From Gammaproteobacteria bacterium (GTDB taxonomy: Bacteria > Pseudomonadota > Gammaproteobacteria > Pseudomonadales > Pseudomonadaceae), in contig JAAYFD010000032.1 in NCBI GenBank assembly GCA_012728415.1, forward strand, positions 1 to 64,000: 64,000 nucleotides of DNA. The letters run 5' to 3'. Shown piece after piece: positions 8,569-15,971 of the stretch (position 1 is its first letter; each line of letters opens with the position of its first letter). The notes beneath the pieces were generated by a model that searched no databases, had not been told where the DNA came from, and worked only from the letters and a program-made list of their open reading frames with translations. Made by a program: the position numbers and the translations under genes.

Positions 8569-9639
8569 TTAAAATTTATTTTTCATAACAACATCTAAAG
8601 GTGGCCGTGGCATCTCTGGATCTTCTCCACATTTCACATGAATAAAGCTCAATCCACTTTGTTTTTGTGCTACTATCAAAACATCAACAAATTCTTGAAC
8701 ATTAGTTATCACCTTTTCATGACAGCTTAAGCCAGAGGCTTTAGCGATACTTATATAGTTAACGTGAGCTTGGTAAGTATTTTGTCCTCCAGTAGATTTA
8801 TTACTTTCGTTATCAAATAAAATGTAGGTTAAATTGATGTCTTTGGCGTAACGTCCTGCGGTAGTTAAGCCGCCCATATGCATAACAAATTCAGCGTCGC
8901 CACCACAGACAATTACTTTTTTGCCAGCTTTAGCCGCACCCACTCCAACGGACAGCGCTCCACCCATATTGCCGGCCATATAAAAATTTTCGGTATCTGG
9001 CATAAAACTGTACATTTCACGGGCGGTGTTTCCTGTGGTACCCACAAACAAGGCTTCGCTATTGGCAAAGGCTTGGTTCATTGCGTTTAAAAATTTACTA
9101 CGTGGCACGTAGGAGGAAAGATCTAAACGGTGTTCGGGTAAAAGCTTAACTTTGGTAAAGCTATTCTTTTTGAGCACACCGATTTTCATACCTTGATCTA
9201 GGCTTCTGATTTGTGCCAAGATATTATTCAAGTTTTCGTTGTCCAAAATTTCATACTCATACCCATAAGATTTAATTAATTCTGGCAGTTCAGTGGCAAG
9301 GTGTTTGTGCTGAATTTCACTATCACCTTCTTTATAAGTACGCCAACTGGTAATGATAGGAAACTGCACGCCATACGGGTTCAGCAAGCTGGTGATACAG
9401 CTGCCCATATTTGTTATTCCGCTAGACTGTACAACCACCACTGGTTTTTTACCTGCCATTTTTAGCCCTGCAGCTATGGAACAAGCTATCGCTTCACTGG
9501 CACAGGGTAGATAGTCAATATTAGGATTATTAATTGCTTCGTTAATAAGAAATTTAGCAAAACTACAAGGCACCACACATAGATGTGAAACGCCCTGATC
9601 GATTAAACCCTGAACAAAGCTTTCGGTATGAATAGGCAT
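8569..9639 (-). CDS. Phosphonopyruvate decarboxylase
   Basis: A thiamine-diphosphate enzyme that decarboxylates phosphonopyruvate to phosphonoacetaldehyde, the step that pulls the unfavourable PEP mutase reaction forward. The ThDP/Mg motif is seen as 'GGDAEFVMHMGG' and, about 25 residues on, 'FDNESNKSTGGQ', which is typical of this decarboxylase. The N-terminal half has 'VVPCSFAKFLINEA' and 'VVVQSSGITNMGS'. At 356 residues it is near the family's length. It lies 23 bp after the PEP mutase gene in the same direction. Confidence 0.9.
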   Translation of the reverse strand: MPIHTESFVQGLIDQGVSHLCVVPCSFAKFLINEAINNPNIDYLPCASEAIACSIAAGLKMAGKKPVVVVQSSGITNMGSCITSLLNPYGVQFPIITSWRTYKEGDSEIQHKHLATELPELIKSYGYEYEILDNENLNNILAQIRSLDQGMKIGVLKKNSFTKVKLLPEHRLDLSSYVPRSKFLNAMNQAFANSEALFVGTTGNTAREMYSFMPDTENFYMAGNMGGALSVGVGAAKAGKKVIVCGGDAEFVMHMGGLTTAGRYAKDINLTYILFDNESNKSTGGQNTYQAHVNYISIAKASGLSCHEKVITNVQEFVDVLIVAQKQSGLSFIHVKCGEDPEMPRPPLDVVMKNKF

Positions 9640-9662
9640 ATAATACTTACTTATATTGTTTA

Positions 9663-10964
9663 CTAACGAGTACCTGGGATTAAATTCAAAATATCTTTAA
9701 TTGGCATGCAATCTGATTCAGCCTCTAAACTGCGCTTATTTTTAAGAATGGACTTGGCCACCTTCATCATGCCAGGGTAAGCTGCACGTAGCATGTGGTT
9801 GGCATAAATGACCACATTTACACCAAGCTCAACAAACTCGTCGGTAGTTACACTATTAAAAGATGTGGGCACAACAATTAGTGGTGTGTGCATATCCTGA
9901 GTACGGAATTTTTGTACAAACTCGATAATTTCAGCTGGGTCTTTATGACGAGAGTGAATCATAATGCCGTCAGCGCCGGCCTCTATATAGGCGTGTGCTC
10001 TAGCCAGAGCATCATCCATGCCCGCCTCTAAAATTAGGCTTTCCACGCGTGCGACTATCATAAAATCTTGAGTGATTTGTGCAGCCTTGCCAACCTTTAT
10101 TTTCTCACAAAAACTTTCAATAGAGTCTTGTTTTTGTATAACTTCATTGCCAAACAAAGAATTTTTCTTTAGCCCTGTTTTATCTTCAATAATTGCTCCG
10201 CTAACCCCCAAACGCTCCAAGGTTTTTACTGTGAACTCAAAGTGCTCTGTTTTTCCTCCTGTATCTGCGTCGTAAATCATTGGTAAAGTGGTTGCTTCAA
10301 AAATTTCATTAATAGTATTAGTTCGAGCAGTAGTATCCACAGCCTCGATATCAGGCTTACCTTTGGAAGTGGAGTCAGTCAACGAACTTGACCACATGGC
10401 ATCAAACTTGACAACTTCCCCCCCCTCAGTAATTTCTTCAGCATTTTCAGCAATCAGCCCACTTAAAGCATTGTGAACTTCTAGAATTTTCACTATAGGT
10501 TTTGCTTCAATTAGTTTTCGCAGGCGACCTAAGCGAGCGGTAGCAGTAATACCTAGTTTGTTTTTTTTATCTTTAACATTAGCTTCGCTAATTTCTGAGC
10601 TATAAGAAACCTCAATAAGCTTACCGCCCCACCTAGCCAATATATCAATCACTTCTTGTCGATATTTTCGCTGACTATTGATCTTCCAGTCATCACCTCG
10701 CACAACAAAATCTGGTTTCAACGCTTCCAAATTTTCTTTATAACTCGCGCTTTCTTGGGGAATCACCTCGCTAACCATCGATAAGGTTTCTAGCACTTCC
10801 TTGCGTGTATCATAATCCAGATAAGGTACATCATTCACTTCTCCTCCCGCTTTATCCGTCCATAGACCAACGATGACAGTACCATACTTAGCGGCTTCTT
10901 TTAAAACTCTGATATGGCCTGCGTGGAGCAAATCACCAATCAGACTTACATATACTTTAGGCAT
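9663..10964 (-). CDS. Phosphoenolpyruvate mutase with N-terminal nucleotidyltransferase-like domain
   Basis: PEP mutase makes the C-P bond of phosphonopyruvate from PEP. The C-terminal two thirds are an isocitrate-lyase-type barrel with the diagnostic 'EDKTGLKKNS' near residue 260 and 'ARVESLI'. Residues 1 to about 130 resemble glycerol-3-phosphate/ethanolamine-phosphate cytidylyltransferases: HAGH at residues 14-17 and 'RGDDW' later. The usual RTxGISTT signature, however, appears as 'YSSEISEANVK'. I chose the ATG at 10964 over the upstream TTG; AAGGA lies upstream. It is the first gene of the phosphonate run, after about 225 bp of AT-rich non-coding DNA. Confidence 0.92.
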   Translation of the reverse strand: MPKVYVSLIGDLLHAGHIRVLKEAAKYGTVIVGLWTDKAGGEVNDVPYLDYDTRKEVLETLSMVSEVIPQESASYKENLEALKPDFVVRGDDWKINSQRKYRQEVIDILARWGGKLIEVSYSSEISEANVKDKKNKLGITATARLGRLRKLIEAKPIVKILEVHNALSGLIAENAEEITEGGEVVKFDAMWSSSLTDSTSKGKPDIEAVDTTARTNTINEIFEATTLPMIYDADTGGKTEHFEFTVKTLERLGVSGAIIEDKTGLKKNSLFGNEVIQKQDSIESFCEKIKVGKAAQITQDFMIVARVESLILEAGMDDALARAHAYIEAGADGIMIHSRHKDPAEIIEFVQKFRTQDMHTPLIVVPTSFNSVTTDEFVELGVNVVIYANHMLRAAYPGMMKVAKSILKNKRSLEAESDCMPIKDILNLIPGTR

Positions 10965-11189
10965 TATTGACAAATCCTTTAAGCAGCCATATTAACCCAT
11001 GAAAACAAACCAACAATTTTATTTAGCGCTTACTAAATTTGCTCTAGATATTTTACGCTAGCCCCTAATATTAACTGATCAACAAAACTAACCACCATGT
11101 GTTTGCCAAAATCTGAAAACTAACATTTTATGAAATAAAATGCTACGGAATTTTCGTGAAGTTTCATAATTAAAACACAGTGAGCATGC
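10965..11189. promoter_or_regulatory. AT-rich intergenic region ahead of the phosphonate operon
   Basis: These 225 bases separate the ABC transporter stop from the PEP mutase start and probably hold the promoter of the phosphonate genes. I could not pick out a convincing -35/-10 pair. A perfect 8-bp inverted repeat, CATTTTAT-gaa-ATAAAATG, lies at 11124-11142, and the palindrome GAGCATGCTC lies nearer the ABC gene. Either could be a regulator site or a hairpin. Confidence 0.35.
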
Positions 11190-12908
11190 TCAATCTTGTT
11201 TACCCCCAACACTCTGTATGACTTGACAGTTTGCGAGCGTGTTCGTTCGGTGCGCAATAATCACCACAGTCTTCTCACCAGAAAGCATATTAACCGCCTG
11301 ATTAACTTCTTCTTCCGTCTGGCTATCCAGCGCACTGGTCGCCTCATCCATTAACAACACTGGCGGGTCCCGATAAAGGGCACGGGCAATACCAATACGC
11401 TGCCTTTGTCCGCCCGACAAACGAATCCCTCGGTCACCCACCCGGCTTTGGTAGCCGTCGGGTAGCTCTGTGCTGATAAAGTCATGTATCTGTGCGGCTT
11501 TAGCGGCACGTTCTACCGCATGCATGTCGATCTGGTTGGCTGGCACGCCAAAGGCGATATTCTCGGCGATGCTGGTATCGGCCAGGTAAATATGTTGCGG
11601 TACATAGCCGATGGCGGCCTGCCAGTTTTGAATATTGCTGCTGTCGATCACCTGCCCATCGACAGAGAGCGTGCCCGCCTGCGGCTCAAGCAGGCCCAGC
11701 AGCAAGTCCATGACGGTGCTTTTGCCGGCACCACTTTTGCCAACGATGCCAACGCTGGTGTTGGCAGGAATCACCAGTTCAAAATCCTGCAAAACGGCCT
11801 TGTCTGGAGCAGACGGGTAGGAAAAGCGAATGCCCTGTAAACGGATTTCTTGCTGTGGGGCCAGCACTGTTGAAGCAGCGCGGCTCGCCTGGCGTGGCAG
11901 GCTCAGATGCTGGTGAACGGTATCCAGCGCAGCGGATGAAAATTTCAGCTGGGCAAAGCCCCGGTACATGATTTGCGCCGAAGGCAGCAAGCGATAGGCG
12001 GCAAAGCCGTACAGACCCAGTACTGGGAGTACCTGGCCAATGTCGTTGCTTTGCTTCATCAGGATGAGCGCCAAAATAATCAGCCCGCTATAGCCGACGG
12101 TTTCCACCATGTACAGCGGCGACTGGCTCAGGGTTTCGGCATTGGCCTGATGGCGCGAGAAGTCGCGGGAAGATTGGTTGAATTTATGCTGGTAGGTTTC
12201 GGCGGCTTGGGTAATTTTTACATCCTTGATGCCACCCAATGCCTCGTTACATGCCTGAAAACGGGCACCGTTAGCGGCCTGACGTGCTTTGCCGGTATCT
12301 CCCAGCCGCTTGCGCACCAAGGTATAAATTACGCCATAGAGCACAGCAATAACGGCAGCGGCGCTGATGGCAATCCAGGGGTTGTAAAACAACAGCAACA
12401 ACATCATGGCGGTTGCTACTGCGCCCTGTGCAATCAACTGCGAGACCGGTTTAATCAAACCATTTTGCAGTTGGTCAATCTCCGACAGCACATTACGGCT
12501 AAGCTCGGACGGGTTATAGCGCAGGAAAAATTCGTAAGGCTGGTGCAAATAACCCGACAGCAGCCGTGCGCTGATGCTGTGGCGCAGCAAAAAGGTAAAG
12601 CGGTTCACCAGATGCAGGGTAACGGTTTTGAATGCGGATGAGCCGACCACCAGCACGATGGAGGCAATACCCAGCGCGGTGATGAATTCTTGATTGCTGT
12701 TAAAAGCAAACCGGTTATAGAGCCAGCTCAGGGCAGCATTGTCTTGCACGATATCGGGCCGGGCCAGCACCGACAAAAACGGCATGATGGATACCACGCC
12801 TGCCGTTTCGGCCAGCGCCATCAGGGTGACCAGTACCATCATCACCACGGCCCGGCGGCGTTCGTGGCGGGTCAGAATGGCCCAGATTTTTTTCAGGTCG
12901 GATTTCAT
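11190..12908 (-). CDS. ABC transporter, fused permease and ATP-binding domains (exporter/flippase)
   Basis: A half-size type IV ABC exporter of 572 residues. About six membrane spans fill residues 20-320. The nucleotide-binding domain follows, with Walker A 'GKSGAGKST', signature 'LSGGQRQRIGIARAL', Walker B 'VLLMDEATSALD' and the switch His 'IIAHRTN'. MsbA- and PglK-like members flip lipid-linked glycans. The position just upstream of the phosphonate/LicD genes suggests it flips the lipid-linked surface glycan (inference). Composition is closer to the chromosomal average than that of the phosphonate genes. Confidence 0.85.
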   Translation of the reverse strand: MKSDLKKIWAILTRHERRRAVVMMVLVTLMALAETAGVVSIMPFLSVLARPDIVQDNAALSWLYNRFAFNSNQEFITALGIASIVLVVGSSAFKTVTLHLVNRFTFLLRHSISARLLSGYLHQPYEFFLRYNPSELSRNVLSEIDQLQNGLIKPVSQLIAQGAVATAMMLLLLFYNPWIAISAAAVIAVLYGVIYTLVRKRLGDTGKARQAANGARFQACNEALGGIKDVKITQAAETYQHKFNQSSRDFSRHQANAETLSQSPLYMVETVGYSGLIILALILMKQSNDIGQVLPVLGLYGFAAYRLLPSAQIMYRGFAQLKFSSAALDTVHQHLSLPRQASRAASTVLAPQQEIRLQGIRFSYPSAPDKAVLQDFELVIPANTSVGIVGKSGAGKSTVMDLLLGLLEPQAGTLSVDGQVIDSSNIQNWQAAIGYVPQHIYLADTSIAENIAFGVPANQIDMHAVERAAKAAQIHDFISTELPDGYQSRVGDRGIRLSGGQRQRIGIARALYRDPPVLLMDEATSALDSQTEEEVNQAVNMLSGEKTVVIIAHRTNTLANCQVIQSVGGKQD

Positions 12909-12911
12909 GGA

Positions 12912-13372
12912 TTAGTTTTTCGTGATTAATTCGTAGTAAGTGCCGCGCCCCTGGCCGCAGCGTATGAGGATGTTTTTTGCCACTAGACCATCCAGAACGT
13001 AGTACGCTTTTGTTTGCTGAACGCCCAATACGCCTATGGCTTGTTTCTGGTGATTGTTTGCTTGCTTAGTAGATGATCAATGATCAGTTTTTCATTTGGC
13101 GTTAATCGTTCGTAATCGTTCACAATCGACCGTAATCGTTCGGCGTTACCCATGTTTTCAGAGTCACCAGCAGGTTCAAAATCAAACACCACCCACACAC
13201 CATTAGGCTCCACTTTCCATTCTGGCGTGGGGTAATCGTCCTGTTTGCAGGCTTCAATAATGCGTTCGATGCCGCGCCCCCAGGCTTCTATCAGTCCGGC
13301 CAGGAAAAAGCATTTGGCAATTTCCGGGTTGTACGGGATGGACTCATGCTTGCCCAGTAGCTCGTCTTTCCA
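12912..13372 (-). pseudogene. Decayed C-terminal remnant of a COG2865-like (AlbA_2/HATPase_c_4) regulator
   Basis: Reading the minus strand, a frame without a start gives 'SIPYNPEIAKCFFLAGL' and 'EAWGRGIERI', the pattern of the ATP-binding C-terminal part of COG2865 'predicted transcriptional regulator / helicase-like' proteins. It is blocked by a TAA at its upstream end and stops at a TAG at 13034. A second frame continues with 'QQTKAYYVLDGLVAKNILI', a winged-helix-like tail, to a TAA at 12912. It therefore has a 5' deletion plus a frameshift. The tail lies 3 bp from the ABC transporter start. The ORF track lists nothing here. Confidence 0.7.
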
Positions 13373-13402
13373 TTAGCGTTTTCCTTGTTTTGACTGTGCC
13401 GG

Positions 13403-13912
13403 TTAACCTTTTACTGTCCAGTTCATATTTGCTTTTAAGATTTTCTGACCCACCACACAAGGGTGGGCATCTATCGCTTTAATTTGCTGCTTCAGCTTGG
13501 TTTGCAAATCAGCAACGTCAATCGTAAACAACCTATTTTTGCTTTGCTCAACATGCAAAACAACTCTTATTCTTGAGCTTTTCAGGGCGTTTTTCGCAAA
13601 ATCTTTTTCTTCTGCACTCGCATTGCGTTCAGCTGCGACCAAACCAGCAAGAGTATCTTTAACTTTTGCAGCTACAGTGTTTGCCAAAACAGAGGGCTTA
13701 ATTTTTTCAGTATCAGGATGACGGTAGTCCTTGACCTCAATTAACCATGTATTATTACTGGATTTATCTATATAAATAAAATCTACAGCTTTAGTCCCAT
13801 TCACTACCTTTACAAATCGGCTTCTATAAAACGCCCATTCATCATATTTACTAGCTTCGGAATTACTGGCAGAGTCAAACGTAAACTTTAGGTTTTTTTC
13901 AATCAGAATCAT
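13403..13912 (-). CDS. Small PD-(D/E)XK-like nuclease candidate, partner of the upstream ATPase
   Basis: A protein of 169 residues that I do not recognise as a named family. The segment 'KAVDFIYIDK' followed by 'WLIEVKDYRHP' puts Asp44 and Glu59-x-Lys61 in the spacing of a PD-(D/E)XK nuclease active site, flanked by beta-strand-like stretches. A helical region (residues 75-115) and a lysine-rich C-terminus follow. Its ATG overlaps the ATPase stop by 14 bp, so the two are translated together. This layout suggests a nuclease effector gated by an ATPase. No signal peptide or membrane span is seen. Confidence 0.6.
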   Translation of the reverse strand: MILIEKNLKFTFDSASNSEASKYDEWAFYRSRFVKVVNGTKAVDFIYIDKSSNNTWLIEVKDYRHPDTEKIKPSVLANTVAAKVKDTLAGLVAAERNASAEEKDFAKNALKSSRIRVVLHVEQSKNRLFTIDVADLQTKLKQQIKAIDAHPCVVGQKILKANMNWTVKG

Positions 13913-14963
13913 CCGTCAACTCCATAAAGCGATCCGTTTGCTGTAATGCTTCATCCAGCAATACAAGTGTTTGCAAGTCAGTTAGCTCGCTTCCTTGCTC
14001 GATGGAAATCTCGTTTTCGCTTAAAGCCAGAGAAAAGAACTTTTGCGTGTAATTTTTGTTGCCGTCCTTCCTGCAAATAATTTCAAGTTCACGTAGTAAA
14101 AATAATGAATGCGTAGCGATAAAAATTTGCACTCCGCTAGCAGCCAGTGTGTAAATAACCTGCGCAACCAGTTTAATCAGTTTCGGATTCAGATTGGCCT
14201 CAGGCTCATCCCAAAAAATATAGCCGTTTTCTTGCAGCACACCATTACTTATCAGCTGTGCAAGCATGGCCAGCTTGCGTAAACCCTCGGACACCAGCTG
14301 CATTTCCATATTGCCGGCTCCTGCTTTACTCAAATAAAACCTCCCGGTTTTATCCAGGATGACTTTACCTGACATGGCCTGCTCAAGTGGCTCAAGCAAA
14401 TCCGCAACGGATGCTGAGCGTCGCCCTTTTAACTGCGGAACTCCCAAGTGAATACAGGTATCACGCCATGTTTCTTCAAAGGGCACATGATGCATATCGT
14501 ATAGCGCGACAAAGCCCGGATAAATGGTCATCAATTCGCGGGTTGGTAAAAACAGGGCACGTGCTTTTTGCCATTTTTTCGGCAGTTGCTCAACTTGCAC
14601 ATCACTTTGGGCGTTAGTAGCGAAACTGATACGGGTATCAAGGGTGGAATCTGCAAACGTTAAAGAAATTTCACAGCGGGCACGGCCTTGCTTTCTGCTG
14701 GCCAGTCGCCCCAGGGCATCGGGCTTAAAGACGCCCATGAGCTTTTCAGCATAAGCCTTTTGCAAAAGGGTTTTGGTCGGGCTAGTGTCGGGCTGTTTGC
14801 GGCCTGTTTCTTCACTGGTAGCAAGCAAGGCATACGTGGCTTTCAACAGGTGTGTTTTGCCTGTGCCGTTTTCGCCGATAAAGACATTCAGCCCCGCAGC
14901 AAACTCCAGGCGGTGCTCACCAGGGAAAAGCGTAAGATTGGTTGCGGTTAATTGCTTTATCAT
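13899..14963 (-). CDS. AAA/ABC-type ATPase (AAA_15/AAA_21, OLD-like)
   Basis: An SMC/OLD-type ATPase of 354 residues: Walker A 'GENGTGKT' at residues 30-37, a signature-like 'VSEGLRKLAML', Walker B 'YIFWDEPEANL', and a switch His in 'IFIATHSLFLLREL'. Such ATPases are common sensors in two-gene phage defence systems. I chose the ATG at 14963 because 'MIKQLTATNLTLF' is the family's usual N-terminus; the 17 extra codons in the ORF track look non-coding. It has no TOPRIM domain of its own, so nuclease activity would come from the overlapping downstream gene. Confidence 0.8.
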   Translation of the reverse strand: MIKQLTATNLTLFPGEHRLEFAAGLNVFIGENGTGKTHLLKATYALLATSEETGRKQPDTSPTKTLLQKAYAEKLMGVFKPDALGRLASRKQGRARCEISLTFADSTLDTRISFATNAQSDVQVEQLPKKWQKARALFLPTRELMTIYPGFVALYDMHHVPFEETWRDTCIHLGVPQLKGRRSASVADLLEPLEQAMSGKVILDKTGRFYLSKAGAGNMEMQLVSEGLRKLAMLAQLISNGVLQENGYIFWDEPEANLNPKLIKLVAQVIYTLAASGVQIFIATHSLFLLRELEIICRKDGNKNYTQKFFSLALSENEISIEQGSELTDLQTLVLLDEALQQTDRFMELTDDSD

Positions 14964-15122
14964 GTTTCTACTCAGGCCAGAAAGTATAGGTAAACAGGCT
15001 TTGCAGATTAGCATACCTGCTGGCTAATGCGTCACACTCGTCATTGCCCGGCCTGCCCGGGCAATCCCCGCAACTCATGGAACTGGCTGTGCAAAACGCG
15101 GCCTGACTGGTTCAGCGCTTCC

Positions 15123-15971
15123 CTAATCATCCTTGTACATCAACGCCGTGATCTGCTCTGAAATCAGCCCCATCAGGAAAATCATCACGCTGCCGGTGTA
15201 CAGCAAGGCGCTCATGTTGGTGAACTTGCCATGGTGATAAAAAGTATGCCCATACCAGAACGAAGCCAGGCCAAATAGTAGCGCGGCAATGGGAGCAAAA
15301 AGCTTGAGTGGCGAGTACAGGGTGCCGATTTTGAAGATGATCAGCAGAAAACGCATGCCGTCGCGCAGCAGGCGGATATGGCTTTTACCGATGCGCTGGG
15401 CGGCGTGAATGGGTACATAGCTGACCGAATAACCGGCACGGAAAAACGCCATGGTGCTAGTGGTCGGGTAGGAAAAGCCATTGGGCAGCAGATACAGAAA
15501 CTCGCAGAACTTGTCTGCCCGCACCGCCCGCATGCCGGAGGTCAAATCTTCGATTTTGTGCCCGGTCATGTAAGTGGCCAGCCAGTTGTAAAATTTGTTG
15601 GCCACGCCCCGCCCCACGCTGGCCTGCGAGCCTTTTTGCCGTGCACCGACCACCATGTCATGGCCTTGTTCGAGCCGCTCCAGCAGGCGCGGAATGTCTG
15701 CTGGGTCATGCTGACCGTCGGCATCCATAAATACCAGCACCTCTCCCTGCGCCGCCCGTGCGCCAGTCTTGATCGCCGCGCCATTGCCCTTGCTATACGG
15801 GTGGCTGACCACTCGTGCACCGGCAGCTACGGCTACTTCGGCGGTGTTGTCGGTGGAGCCATCGTTGACCACGATGATTTCTGCCTGCGGGAAACGCTCG
15901 GCAAGTCCGGCAACGGTGGAGCCGATGGCAGCGGATTCGTTTTTGGCGGGGAGGATGATGCTAAGTTTCAT
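15123..15971 (-). CDS. Family 2 glycosyltransferase, polyprenyl-phosphate sugar synthase type
   Basis: A GT-A enzyme with 'IILPAKNE', 'IIVVNDGSTDNTAEVA' and the metal-binding 'FMDADGQHDP', followed by two C-terminal membrane spans (residues about 215-275). This is the layout of dolichyl/undecaprenyl-phosphate mannose or glucose synthases. It would load a sugar onto a polyprenyl phosphate at the inner face of the inner membrane. Its start overlaps the stop of the GT-C gene (ATGA), and pilA lies upstream of that. It is the plausible donor supplier for pilin glycosylation (inference). Confidence 0.85.
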   Translation of the reverse strand: MKLSIILPAKNESAAIGSTVAGLAERFPQAEIIVVNDGSTDNTAEVAVAAGARVVSHPYSKGNGAAIKTGARAAQGEVLVFMDADGQHDPADIPRLLERLEQGHDMVVGARQKGSQASVGRGVANKFYNWLATYMTGHKIEDLTSGMRAVRADKFCEFLYLLPNGFSYPTTSTMAFFRAGYSVSYVPIHAAQRIGKSHIRLLRDGMRFLLIIFKIGTLYSPLKLFAPIAALLFGLASFWYGHTFYHHGKFTNMSALLYTGSVMIFLMGLISEQITALMYKDD

